Shown: positions 15,524 through 24,517, counted from the first letter of the stretch. The stretch: DNA of 64,000 nt from Nitrospira sp. (GCA_024760525.1 CP060499.1:1798001-1862000); one strand, 5' to 3'. Notes: generated by a model not told the origin, from the sequence alone. Translations and numbers: made by a program.

Positions 15524-15895
15524 TTGGACAAAATCAGAGTACTTTTCGGAAATTATCCGATCATGATTCCTGATGTCGTTCGACATCTTGTTGAAGAACA
15601 GGATGACATGGAAGTGGTCGGGGATTGCCGAGGGGCGATGAAAATTCTCCAGGAAACCGGTCGAGCCAAGGCCGATGTCGTCCTTCTTGCGCAGGAACAC
15701 ATGGATGAACCGGCGTTGTGCGGGCAATTACTGGCGGTCTATCCGGACCTGACCATCGTGAGTGTGACACCGGATACAACGCATGTATTTACGCAGCAAC
15801 TCCGCTCGTATCGGCAGAGCATGATCACTGAGGAGCACGGAGACATCGTGCAGACGGTGAGAACGGTAGCCAGACAGTCGGGCAGCGAGAAATGA
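15524..15895 (+). CDS. orphan receiver-like protein lacking the phospho-Asp
   Basis: A 123-aa protein starting with TTG. It has a receiver-like alternation of strands and helices (KIRVLFGNYPIMIPDVVRHL, MEVVGDCRGAMKIL, ADVVLLAQEHMDEPALC, LTIVSVTPDT). The acidic pair is GN and the phospho-acceptor is Ala (VVLLAQEH), so it cannot be phosphorylated in the usual way. There is no output domain. It lies 37 bases before the sheath gene and is probably the first gene of the eCIS transcript. It could act as a protein-protein adaptor with the degenerate LuxR regulator upstream. Confidence 0.7.
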   Translation: MDKIRVLFGNYPIMIPDVVRHLVEEQDDMEVVGDCRGAMKILQETGRAKADVVLLAQEHMDEPALCGQLLAVYPDLTIVSVTPDTTHVFTQQLRSYRQSMITEEHGDIVQTVRTVARQSGSEK

Positions 15896-15932
15896 ACGTG
15901 ACGACGGCGCATGCTAACAAGGAGGATGAACC

Positions 15933-18323
15933 ATGCCAGTGTCAGTGAGTTACCCAGGTGTCTATATCCAGGAAGTTCCAAGCGGTGTCAGGACGATCAC
16001 GGGCGTGTCCACCTCTATCGCGGCGTTTTTTGGCCGGGCGCAAAAGGGAGCGATCAACAAGGCGGTCCGTTGTCTGAGCTATTCGGATTTCTTGCGTGAA
16101 TTCGGAGGTGGACATCCATCGAGCGAACTGGGCGCAAACGTCAAGCAGTTTTTTGGAAACGGAGGGACGGATTGTTACATCGTCAGACTCGCGCACAATG
16201 CTAAAAAAGCCGACGTCACACTCAAAAATGTGGCCGGCGTCCCCGCGCTGACCATTATGGCAAAAGATGCCGGCATCTGGGGCAACAATGTCCGATTGGC
16301 GATCGACTACAACACCTCGAACCCGGAGGAGACCTTCAATCTCTATCTGACACAAGAGGACGGTGGTGTGGTCGTCAACAGCGAGACCTTTCTTAACCTA
16401 TCCATGAATCCGGCGGCGCCCCGATATGTCGTGAATTTTGTGACTCAAAGTTCACAATTAGTCGACGTTCAGTTGGCGACGGGCTTTGACATAAATTCCT
16501 CGGCACAAGCCGGCTATAGTGAGGGCCGCCGCGTAATGGGCGCCACGTTGACCGCCGTTCGAGATGAGTTAAACGCTCTGATTTATACCCCGCCTGCGGC
16601 ATCGGCCAGTCGAAAGTTTGATATCAGCGTGAATGAAGGGCCACATTCATCTGTTGATATCCGCGCTAATAATCCTGCCCCGTTGACCGCAACGACAAAA
16701 GGTCCGCTCGAGGCTGAGATACTGGCTCGTATCACGCCGAGCCTTCCGGCGGGTGTTTCGGTCACCTGCAGCCTGGACGAAATAGACTCCGGTTCGGGAC
16801 TGAGAGTCCTCCGCATTACATCCGCAACAGGCAACAATCTCAGCGTCAAGATACGACGCGCAAGCAGCAACGACTTGGCGGCAGCGCTCATGCTCGGTAT
16901 CGATCAAGGTGGAGTTGAAGCGACGCGGTTCGCCAATCATCGCCCCGTTCCAACCTCGACATATTTCTCAGGAAGCGCGAACACCTTGGCAAAACTGTTT
17001 CAGACGGATGTGGCGCACGACATCACGAAGATTACGTTCGCCGGCGCCCCCGCGCCCAATGCGATTGATTTCAACGTTCCACTCCCCAATGTGTTGCAAA
17101 CGACCGGCGCGGCTGACCGGTGGTTCAAAGACGCCCTCTCGTCGGCGATTACCAACCATTCCGATGGGGTGCGGGAAAAGCTTCAAATCATGGCGAAGAC
17201 GATAAATGACAAACCCGACGCTCCGGTTACAGCCGAGGTGTGGGGATACCGGATCGCCTTCAAGCCGAAGGTCGGGATGTTGAATACGACCTACACCGTC
17301 TCGACCGCAACCGAAAACCTGGCCGGATCATTCACGTCCAACGTCAGGCAGTACGCCCTGGGCAACATCGGAACCGGCTCATTTCAAAATGGTGCGGGAC
17401 AGATCGGACAGGACGATGACGGGACGCCATTGACCGTTGCCGACTATACGGGAAGCGCGTTGGATCATACGGGCTTCTATGCGCTCGATCGCGTCGACCT
17501 GTTTAATCTCATGATCATCCCTCAGGACGGAGATATCGATGAAAGTGAATACCAGCAGCTCATCGGACCTGCCACGACATATTGTGAAAGCCGCCGCGCG
17601 TTCTTGCTGATCGATGCACCTGTGAGTTGGACCAACGGGGACAAAATGGTCGCCGATGCGGCAAAGGTCAACGGGCTCCGCGCCGGCATCGTGAAGCAAA
17701 ACTCGGCGATTTTCTATCCCAGAGTCAAATACAGCGACGCCGGTATCATTAAGCCGCTCGGACCGTCCGGCGGGATAGCCGGTCTGATGGCGAGAACCGA
17801 TTCACAACGGGGCGTGTGGAAGGCGCCGGCTGGAACCGAGGCCGATCTTCGGGGGGTCCTCGACGTCGAACTGAATATGACGGACGGAGAAAACGGCGTC
17901 CTCAATAAGCTCGGAGTCAATTGCATCCGCAAGTTTCCGAACGGAATCGTCAATTGGGGCGCACGCACACTCGATGGCAGCGATGATTTCGGGTCGGAGT
18001 GGAAATATATTCCAATCCGCAGATTGGCGCTGTTCCTCGAGGAATCGCTTTTCCGCGGCACGAAATGGGTTGTGTTCGAGCCGAACGATGAGCCGTTGTG
18101 GGCCAAGATCCGCATGAACATCACTGCGTTCATGATGGGCCTGTTCAGGCAAGGGGCATTTCAGGGCAGTACGCCCGACAAGGCGTTTTTCGTCAAATGC
18201 GACGGCGAAACAACGACGGCCAACGATCGCAATCTGGGCATCGTCAATATCCAGGTCGGTTTTGCACCGCTCAAACCAGCCGAGTTCGTCATCATCAGCA
18301 TTCAACAGATACCGGATGTGTAA
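15933..18323 (+). CDS. eCIS contractile sheath protein
   Basis: A 796-aa tail-sheath protein. The N-terminus has the sheath signature (YPGVYIQEVPSGVRTITGVS, then TSIAAFFGRAQKG). The C-terminal domain is the conserved sheath handshake region (NWGARTLDGSDDFGSEWKYI, RRLALFLEESLFRGTKWVVF, FVIISIQQI). It is much longer than typical eCIS sheaths (about 350-500 aa). The extra ~300 residues lie in the middle (about 90-430) and probably form surface-exposed domains. A strong AAGGAGG site precedes the ATG. Only one sheath gene is present, whereas Afp/PVC have two or three. Confidence 0.93.
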   Translation: MPVSVSYPGVYIQEVPSGVRTITGVSTSIAAFFGRAQKGAINKAVRCLSYSDFLREFGGGHPSSELGANVKQFFGNGGTDCYIVRLAHNAKKADVTLKNVAGVPALTIMAKDAGIWGNNVRLAIDYNTSNPEETFNLYLTQEDGGVVVNSETFLNLSMNPAAPRYVVNFVTQSSQLVDVQLATGFDINSSAQAGYSEGRRVMGATLTAVRDELNALIYTPPAASASRKFDISVNEGPHSSVDIRANNPAPLTATTKGPLEAEILARITPSLPAGVSVTCSLDEIDSGSGLRVLRITSATGNNLSVKIRRASSNDLAAALMLGIDQGGVEATRFANHRPVPTSTYFSGSANTLAKLFQTDVAHDITKITFAGAPAPNAIDFNVPLPNVLQTTGAADRWFKDALSSAITNHSDGVREKLQIMAKTINDKPDAPVTAEVWGYRIAFKPKVGMLNTTYTVSTATENLAGSFTSNVRQYALGNIGTGSFQNGAGQIGQDDDGTPLTVADYTGSALDHTGFYALDRVDLFNLMIIPQDGDIDESEYQQLIGPATTYCESRRAFLLIDAPVSWTNGDKMVADAAKVNGLRAGIVKQNSAIFYPRVKYSDAGIIKPLGPSGGIAGLMARTDSQRGVWKAPAGTEADLRGVLDVELNMTDGENGVLNKLGVNCIRKFPNGIVNWGARTLDGSDDFGSEWKYIPIRRLALFLEESLFRGTKWVVFEPNDEPLWAKIRMNITAFMMGLFRQGAFQGSTPDKAFFVKCDGETTTANDRNLGIVNIQVGFAPLKPAEFVIISIQQIPDV

Positions 18324-18342
18324 CCGCTAAAAGGAGCGAGAC

Positions 18343-18864
18343 ATGGCTAAAGGATTCGTTAAGAACGCAAAGAGGTTCGATCCGTACAAGAATTTCAAGT
18401 TCCGGCTCGTTTGGGACGGCAAACCGGTCATGGGTATCAGTAAGGTCAGCGCGCTCAAACGGACGACCGAGGTGGTCAAGCATCGTGACGGCGGTGATAA
18501 CAGTACCGACCATAAATCGCCGGGCCGCACCAGTTACGATGCGGTGAGCGTCGAGCGCGGTTTGACTCACGATCCGGAATTCGAAGCCTGGGCGAATAAG
18601 GTGCATCCGTATTCAGGAGATAGCGCGATGGATCTCGCCGCCTATAAAAAGGATCTCACGCTCGAAATGATGAACGAGAAAGGCCACGTGGTATACAGGT
18701 ATTTCTTGTACGACTGCTGGGTCAGTGAATACACGGCCATTCCCGAATTGAACGCCAACGCCAATGCCGTGGCCATTGAATCGATGAAGATCGAGCTCGA
18801 AGGTTGGGATCGAGACAAGGACACAAAAGAACCCAATGAGGCCGACGATGTTCCGCAAGGTTAG
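18343..18864 (+). CDS. eCIS inner tube protein (Afp1/gp19-like)
   Basis: A 173-aa protein of the phage-tail-region/tube family. FDPYKNFKFRLVWDGKPVMG is the classic first strand-turn, followed by SVERGLTHDPEFEAWANKVH and a C-terminal VAIESMKIELEGWDRD. It forms the stacked hexameric tube that is expelled on sheath contraction. It follows the sheath by 19 bases, as in other eCIS. Single copy, normal length. A GGAGCGAG ribosome-binding site precedes the ATG. Confidence 0.92.
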   Translation: MAKGFVKNAKRFDPYKNFKFRLVWDGKPVMGISKVSALKRTTEVVKHRDGGDNSTDHKSPGRTSYDAVSVERGLTHDPEFEAWANKVHPYSGDSAMDLAAYKKDLTLEMMNEKGHVVYRYFLYDCWVSEYTAIPELNANANAVAIESMKIELEGWDRDKDTKEPNEADDVPQG

Positions 18865-18880
18865 CCGGTAGGATGAGCCC

Positions 18881-19714
18881 ATGAATATTGAGGTCGGGAC
18901 AGAGCATGTGATCCCGTTGCCGTCGTTTACCACGTCATCTTCCGTGGCATGGTTCAAAGGTGGCGCGGGATTCAGGAGATTTGGGAAATGCCAGACTGAT
19001 CTCGCCGTGGATTTCTCGGTGCCGAACCGGGCGGCGCTTGTTACACGTCTGCTTGAGTTGTGCTCCGTTGATCCCGAACATCTGCTTCCGCCCGGACATT
19101 TCATCGAACTTTCAATCGGCAAGCGGATCGAATGCCTTCTTCTACTCGCAGCCGGAGGGTGGGATAAGGCCTTGAGTTTGGTGTTCAACTGTCAGGGATG
19201 CGGCGAGGATCTTGAACTGGAGCTCACCTTCGAGGAGCTTTCGGAGGTTCAGCGTGAGGCGGACAAAATTGAAACAGTCGGCGTCGACGTGGAGGGCAGG
19301 CGAATCGAATTTCGCAAGCCCACAGGCCGTGACCAAGAAGTCTGGGCAAGGGCGGTGTTCCCTGATGAACAGAATGCGGCAGCGAGCATGATCAGGTCTC
19401 TGACTGTCACGGCGGATTTCCCGACGACTCTTGGAACGGCTTCGGTGAGTGAGGTCGAAAGAATGTTTGATGACGCCGACCCGCTCGTGAATTTTAGTTG
19501 TCGGGTGAGTTGCGGGGAATGCGACAGGCTCAACGGCTATCGGGTCGATCTGATGGAGACCGCGCTCGCTATGCTGAGCCGAATGCAAACCCAGTTGATC
19601 CATGCGATTCATAGAATGGCGTCGCAGTATCACTGGAGCGAGGCAGATGTGCTCGCTGTTCCCGAATGGCGACGACAACAGTACCTGCAGCTGATCTGGG
19701 CCGCGAAGAAATGA
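18881..19714 (+). CDS. eCIS baseplate/assembly-type protein with Cys pairs
   Basis: A 277-aa protein at the position where eCIS loci often encode a T4 baseplate-hub-assembly (gp26/gp51)-like protein. It has CQGCGEDLELELTF near residue 104 and FSCRVSCGECDRLNGY near residue 206, together a likely zinc site, and a helical C-terminus (HAIHRMASQYHWSEADVLAV, then WRRQQYLQLIWAAKK). The last residues resemble the W-R-R-x-Y segment of phage tail-assembly chaperones. Its stop overlaps the next start (ATGA). Family assignment is tentative; membership of the eCIS operon is secure. Confidence 0.65.
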   Translation: MNIEVGTEHVIPLPSFTTSSSVAWFKGGAGFRRFGKCQTDLAVDFSVPNRAALVTRLLELCSVDPEHLLPPGHFIELSIGKRIECLLLLAAGGWDKALSLVFNCQGCGEDLELELTFEELSEVQREADKIETVGVDVEGRRIEFRKPTGRDQEVWARAVFPDEQNAAASMIRSLTVTADFPTTLGTASVSEVERMFDDADPLVNFSCRVSCGECDRLNGYRVDLMETALAMLSRMQTQLIHAIHRMASQYHWSEADVLAVPEWRRQQYLQLIWAAKK

Positions 19715-20652
19715 GCGGATATTTTTCACATATGGCGAGACAGAGCGGCCTCCGATTTGCGGAACCGAGACCGTCATCAGCTGGAACCCTGATCCAAGGA
19801 GCTCGCCCTCGCTCATCGAAGATTGCGCCTGTCGACGTGGAAGAGTTTGTAGAGGTCCCATCAACTCCGGAGACGAACAATCCCTTGTCGTCGAAAACCG
19901 ATAGGGCTCCAAAGGCAATATCCGAAATCGAACGTATGGCGGTGAGGGAGCGAGCAGAGGGCGCGCCCTTGCTCAATCGTCCCCAACCTATGGTCGTTCC
20001 TTCGGAGATCCATGATCGTATCCGCGAAGAAGTTCCAATAGTTCGGTTTAGCGGAGACATGTCGTCAAAGGGGGAGATTCAGACGGTTGATTCCGAGCCA
20101 AGTCGGCCTGTTGAAGAACGGGCTACTGTCGGTGAGCATTCCGAGAGGGTCCATGAATTAAGGACAAACGAATCTGTCCCCGCCGTCTCATCCGAACAAC
20201 AGCAGGAGAACAAACATTTCCGAAAGATAGCCGGGATCATCGACGGAAGTGCAATGGAGCATGCCGAAATACAAACCGTTCTTTTGCAAGAAATTCAGGA
20301 ATGGATTGCGGCGGGACCGGTGGCACCTGAAAAGTCCGGGATCATGAAGGAAGGGCATCAAGGATCGTCGCCGAGAAAACAACGTGAAGTGGTGCAGCCA
20401 TCGGAGCCCGAACCCAGCGTGGTTCGTATCGGCAGCACAGAGAGGGTGGAATTGAGAACTCACGATCAGCCCATGAAAGCGATACCCGACATCCAGGAAC
20501 AGGTGCTTGATCTTTCAATTGGAACGATCAGCGTGGTGATAGAAGACGATAAGCGACCGATTCAGCTTGCTCCTGCGCGGCGGAGTGAATCCGGGCAAGG
20601 CAACAGAGCATCAAGACCTTCGCCGTCACGGCTGAGCCGGCATTACATCTAG
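19711..20652 (+). CDS. disordered eCIS-operon protein
   Basis: A 313-aa protein, very rich in Glu, Arg, Ser and Pro and probably intrinsically disordered over most of its length. The conserved-looking parts are the N-terminus (MSGYFSHMARQSGLRFAEPR) and a central helix (IQTVLLQEIQEWIAAGP). The start at 19711 is chosen because it overlaps the preceding stop codon; a longer frame from 19666 would begin inside that gene. It is not recognised. It could be a scaffold, chaperone or an unusual length-determining protein, since no other tape-measure candidate is present. Confidence 0.65.
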   Translation: MSGYFSHMARQSGLRFAEPRPSSAGTLIQGARPRSSKIAPVDVEEFVEVPSTPETNNPLSSKTDRAPKAISEIERMAVRERAEGAPLLNRPQPMVVPSEIHDRIREEVPIVRFSGDMSSKGEIQTVDSEPSRPVEERATVGEHSERVHELRTNESVPAVSSEQQQENKHFRKIAGIIDGSAMEHAEIQTVLLQEIQEWIAAGPVAPEKSGIMKEGHQGSSPRKQREVVQPSEPEPSVVRIGSTERVELRTHDQPMKAIPDIQEQVLDLSIGTISVVIEDDKRPIQLAPARRSESGQGNRASRPSPSRLSRHYI

Positions 20653-20658
20653 CGGTAT

Positions 20659-20770
20659 GTTGAACAAGTCCGCCAACGGTGTTTTTGCGTCGCGTAGAGG
20701 CTCAACGTACGGCCCAGAGTACGCGTCGCCTCTTCGCTCGCTGCGGCCTCGTTGGACGACCTTTTTAAGC
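20659..20770. repeat. nested inverted-repeat (palindromic) element inside the eCIS operon
   Basis: The outer arms (20659-20678 and 20750-20770, CCAACG/CGTTGG core with A/T-rich extensions) enclose GCGTAGAGGC at 20692-20701 paired with GCCTCTTCGC at 20728-20737. The innermost CGTAC/GTACG hairpin lies at 20706-20710/20719-20723. The layout fits a dispersed palindromic intergenic repeat of the kind common in Nitrospira genomes (from memory), or a structured RNA processing or attenuation site. The ORF through it (20657-20857) is low complexity and not credible. Confidence 0.55.
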
Positions 20771-20863
20771 ACCCTGCGGGGTATTCCAAACCCATTGGCG
20801 ATCAGGGAGCCCCTGCGCCGTTCGAGACGTTCAAAAGATTTGTCAACAGCCTGCTAGAGAATC

Positions 20864-22075
20864 ATGGCGCTCGCAGACACCACCAATGCCATCGGCGCGG
20901 TCACTGAAATGCTTCAGCTGCGGCTTCAGGCCCTGAGTGGCTCGACTCTGGTCACCATCGGCAAACCCGAAGAGTCAGATGACGCAACGCCCCATCTGAA
21001 CCTATTTCTGTATCAGATCGAGTTTGACCCCTTCTTAAAAAACATTCCGCTCAACGAAGGTGAGAAACCTCCGTTGTGGATGGTGCTGAAGTATTTGCTG
21101 ACGGCCTATTCAGCCCAGGATGTGAGCGACACGATTGTTGCGCATCAGAGACTCGGTGGAGCGATTAAGGCGCTGAACCGGAACGACTTGATCGATATCG
21201 GAGTGAACACCACGATCAGCAAAGCGCTCAGTCCGAATCCTCAAGAATTGCATGTCACGTTCGACGAGAGTCATTCGGATCTGCTGGCAAAGCTCATGCA
21301 GGGAACCGATGAAAAATACAGGCTCTCGATTTGTTTTCAGGTGCGCCCGGTGATGATCGCAGCGGCGGAACCCGGCGACTACTCGCTATTGGTCGGTATC
21401 GATTACACGCAGTCACCCACGACGCTGGCCGATCCGTATGTCGGCATCGATACCATTCCATCCATGGGAGCGCACATCGATGAAATTGTCCCTGTCGGTT
21501 TCGAAGTGGGTGAAGAGGTCACGATACAAGGCACAGACCTGCACTTGGCGAACCTTTCGGTCATGCTCGGAACGGTTGAATTGCCCGTGACGATGCAACG
21601 ACCAGATCAGCTGAAGTTCATGGTGGATGCCGCGATCATCGGGACGAGTGGGATTTCTGCCGGAAGTCATGCCGTCACTGTCGTCCAAACCCTCCCGGGG
21701 ACGGGGAAAAAGAGAAAGAGCAATGCCGTAATCGGCAATCTCGTGCCCACCCTGCAATCTGTGGTCACGGTACCCCCCGGTACGGTGACGGTCAACGGCG
21801 GGCCACCTCGCACAGCCTTTGCCACGATCGATCTGACGGGCCTGCTCTTGGGTACGGATGGCGATGATGTAATTGCCGCATTCTACCGAAACGGCAGCGT
21901 CGCTCGGATGTTCGATGTGTTTACGATTCCACCGGGTCCGCCGCCGCCACAAACCAAGCGTCGTCTCACAATGGCCAACAGCGATGCCATTCCCGCAGGC
22001 GATTACAACCTGGTGGTGATCGTCAACGGACAGCAAGCTCCTCGGAGTCCATTGATTCACATGGATGGTCCATGA
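20864..22075 (+). CDS. DUF4255 protein with IPT/TIG-like C-terminus (Afp16-like cap)
   Basis: A 403-aa protein. The N-terminal ~190 residues are the DUF4255/Pvc16 domain (NAIGAVTEMLQLRLQALSGS, HLNLFLYQIEFDPFLKN, PLWMVLKYLLTAYS), found in tube/sheath terminator cap proteins of eCIS. The remainder is Ig-like: ITIQGTDLHLANLSVMLG-type TIG strands and a second beta domain with PPGTVTVNGGPP. It presumably caps the distal tube end and sets particle length during assembly. Its stop overlaps the ATPase start (ATGA), the usual cap-ATPase adjacency. Confidence 0.88.
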   Translation: MALADTTNAIGAVTEMLQLRLQALSGSTLVTIGKPEESDDATPHLNLFLYQIEFDPFLKNIPLNEGEKPPLWMVLKYLLTAYSAQDVSDTIVAHQRLGGAIKALNRNDLIDIGVNTTISKALSPNPQELHVTFDESHSDLLAKLMQGTDEKYRLSICFQVRPVMIAAAEPGDYSLLVGIDYTQSPTTLADPYVGIDTIPSMGAHIDEIVPVGFEVGEEVTIQGTDLHLANLSVMLGTVELPVTMQRPDQLKFMVDAAIIGTSGISAGSHAVTVVQTLPGTGKKRKSNAVIGNLVPTLQSVVTVPPGTVTVNGGPPRTAFATIDLTGLLLGTDGDDVIAAFYRNGSVARMFDVFTIPPGPPPPQTKRRLTMANSDAIPAGDYNLVVIVNGQQAPRSPLIHMDGP

Positions 22076-24231
22076 ACGTGGAATCGATCAGAACAGAACC
22101 CATTGTGTTCACGCCAAATTTGCGGGCTCGTGATGAGCTGGCGAATTATTGGATGCGCCAAGCCACACTCCGTCTGCGGCGCGAAATAGCCTGGCTGTGG
22201 CACGAACGAGGTACCGGCTCACCTCCACAATCGGGTGAATTGCCGCCGATGATCGACCGCGCGTCGGTCTCACTCGATCTGTCGCGTCACTGGGACGAAA
22301 AGCGGAGATTTTATGCAAGCCATGTGGCGGCGAAATATTTGACCGACCAACTGAGTATTCCGCCCCCCAGAATAGATCAATCGGTTCGCGGGTCTTTCGG
22401 ATGGGTTCTTCATGAGCTCTCGCTTGACGATGTCTCGGCATTGACGCTTGCCATGGGGCTCGCCTCGGCCTTTGACGCGAGTTTCGGAGCCGTTATCGCA
22501 TCGTGCCTGAACGACCCGTCCCGCATTCATCCAAACCTCATGCTGATACAGCGATTGTGGGATGACCCGGAAGAAGCGCAAACGCTTTCCGACCCCATGC
22601 ACCCGCTGTTTGCGATGGGGTTGCTCCGTCGCGGCTCGTCCGTCCAGCGGCCATATGCGGACACCCTTTGGGAGCAACCTCTCTCGGTGCCATGGTTGGT
22701 GGCACGTTCGATGAGCGATGGAGCAGAAATTGGTTCGACGAGTTTAAAGCTGATCGACCCGGCGAAGGAGAGGCATGGTGAGCTCACGAAGGCTGAAACA
22801 TTGATCGCCTATCGTGTTCGTGCGGAAATGCCGCACGGACTGCGCGTCGTACCATTGCTTGGAAACCGTCGTTCGGCTTACCGCCAGACCGCGATCGATA
22901 TCGCTCTGCTGACAGAGCAGAAACTTTGGGAATACAAGGGCGATCCAACTTTGCTCGGTCATGAAGACTATTTCGCGATGCTGATGTGTTTCGCATGGCT
23001 GACCGGACACAATCTGTTGATCCAGCAGGAGTTGTTTGATGGAACGGAAGCTCGGCGCGCGCGTAACGAAGGACTGCCCCTCGTATCGGTTCCTATCGTA
23101 CTGTTCCTGGCGATAGCCGATCGGAGGCAGGTCGCGCATCTCGACCCCGCATTGCTGTTACCGTTCGTGAAAGTTTCTGCACTCGGCTATGAAGGCCGAC
23201 TTGCGGCCTGGATGGAAGGTTTTGGCCCAGATGCCCAACGGTATGAACCTATTCTGAAGGAGATGGCTCGCCGGTTTCGTTATGAGAAGGATACGATCCG
23301 CGATATCTGTGCAGAGCTAAGGGCGCAACCCGAACCGCTGAAAGACGATGATTTTATCGAGGCCTGCCGTGCCGAACTGAGCGTGGACATGGGTGAACTG
23401 GCGGCCTATGTCGAACCGCGTTTTACCGACGAGAAGCTTATTCTCCCGAATAAACAGGCGATTCAGTTTGAAGAGCAGTTGGCTGCCATGCAGGCCCTGA
23501 CCAAGGTGCATTACGACTGGGGGACCGCCCGTGCCTGGAACGAAGGCGGTATTACCGTGCTGTTTTCCGGACCCCCGGGAACCGGAAAGACGATGGCAGC
23601 CGAGATTTTGGCCTATCGGCTCAAGCTTCCGATGTACCGCATCGATCTGTCACAGGTGGTCAATAAGTACATAGGTGAGACGGAAAAAAACTTGAAACGC
23701 ATCTTTGACGCCGCGGATGTCTCGGACATGCTGTTGTTCTTCGACGAGGCCGATGCGCTCTTTGGCAAACGCATAGAAGCCAATGATGCCCGCGATCGCT
23801 ATGCCAATCTGGAAGTCAGTTATCTGTTGGAAAGAATGGAGCGCTTCAAAGGGCTGGCGGTTTTGGCGACGAACCGAAAGAGCGACTTGGATCAAGCGTT
23901 CTTGCGGCGTATCCGCCATATCATCGAGTTTCCGGTTCCGGACGAGATCCAACGAGCCGCCATTTGGCAACAGGTGATACCGGCCTCCGTCGCGGCAAAT
24001 TCACGCATCGATATCGCCTTCCTGGCACGACAGTTTCCACTTTCCGGGGGGCACATCCGTTCCATCGTGTTCAATGCCTGCCTGCAGTCGGCGTACGCCG
24101 GTAACGGACATAAAGAACTGTTTATGAAAGATGTCCTCGTTGCCGTCAAACGCGAATACGACAAGATGAACCGCGCCTTGAGCCTCGAACAACTGGGGCC
24201 GTATGTACACGATATCGTCAAACTCGAGTAA
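22072..24231 (+). CDS. eCIS AAA+ ATPase (Afp15-like)
   Basis: A 719-aa protein with a long N-terminal helical region (about 1-470) and a C-terminal AAA+ module: Walker A GPPGTGKTMAAEIL near residue 502, Walker B LLFFDEADALFGKR near 555, sensor-1 LAVLATNRKSDLD near 601, then arginine-finger-like FLRRIRHIIEFPVPD. ATPases of this type are encoded in almost all eCIS and are needed for assembly rather than contraction. Start and stop overlap or abut the neighbours. No defect in the nucleotide-binding motifs. Confidence 0.92.
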   Translation: MNVESIRTEPIVFTPNLRARDELANYWMRQATLRLRREIAWLWHERGTGSPPQSGELPPMIDRASVSLDLSRHWDEKRRFYASHVAAKYLTDQLSIPPPRIDQSVRGSFGWVLHELSLDDVSALTLAMGLASAFDASFGAVIASCLNDPSRIHPNLMLIQRLWDDPEEAQTLSDPMHPLFAMGLLRRGSSVQRPYADTLWEQPLSVPWLVARSMSDGAEIGSTSLKLIDPAKERHGELTKAETLIAYRVRAEMPHGLRVVPLLGNRRSAYRQTAIDIALLTEQKLWEYKGDPTLLGHEDYFAMLMCFAWLTGHNLLIQQELFDGTEARRARNEGLPLVSVPIVLFLAIADRRQVAHLDPALLLPFVKVSALGYEGRLAAWMEGFGPDAQRYEPILKEMARRFRYEKDTIRDICAELRAQPEPLKDDDFIEACRAELSVDMGELAAYVEPRFTDEKLILPNKQAIQFEEQLAAMQALTKVHYDWGTARAWNEGGITVLFSGPPGTGKTMAAEILAYRLKLPMYRIDLSQVVNKYIGETEKNLKRIFDAADVSDMLLFFDEADALFGKRIEANDARDRYANLEVSYLLERMERFKGLAVLATNRKSDLDQAFLRRIRHIIEFPVPDEIQRAAIWQQVIPASVAANSRIDIAFLARQFPLSGGHIRSIVFNACLQSAYAGNGHKELFMKDVLVAVKREYDKMNRALSLEQLGPYVHDIVKLE

Positions 24232-24234
24232 TCC

Positions 24235-24513
24235 ATGACCAAGCGAAGAATTCATATATCCAACTTAACCGTGCGGCTTCCCCGAAGCGCAGGCCACCTG
24301 ATGAGTGATCCGAGGAAGCTTGCCTCAGACGTCGGGCAGGAGATTGTGAAACATATCGCCGAAGCAACTCAGGGGCATTCGGGAACGCTCAGGATCGATC
24401 GTCTGTCTTCTGGAAAGATTAGGATCGGCAGGCATGCGGGCGCGATGCACACACAGATTGGAAAGCAAGTGGCCTCAAAAGTCATGAAGATTCTCGATGG
24501 AGGCGAAAGGTAA
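24235..24513 (+). CDS. small conserved eCIS-operon protein
   Basis: A 92-aa basic protein (HISNLTVRLPRSAGHLMSDP, then ASDVGQEIVKHIAEA and IGKQVASKVMKIL). It reads as a beta strand followed by two helices. Similar tiny proteins sit between the ATPase and tube-adaptor genes in several eCIS and T6SS-like clusters; no function is established. It begins three bases after the ATPase stop and ends four bases before the tube-adaptor start. Confidence 0.7.
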   Translation: MTKRRIHISNLTVRLPRSAGHLMSDPRKLASDVGQEIVKHIAEATQGHSGTLRIDRLSSGKIRIGRHAGAMHTQIGKQVASKVMKILDGGER

Positions 24514-24517
24514 TTCT

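Noticed and set aside
20657..20857. 66-aa + strand ORF between the disordered protein and DUF4255 genes
   Set aside because: It lies entirely on the nested inverted repeat and its composition (Arg/Ser/Pro) reflects the palindromes; no Shine-Dalgarno or motif.
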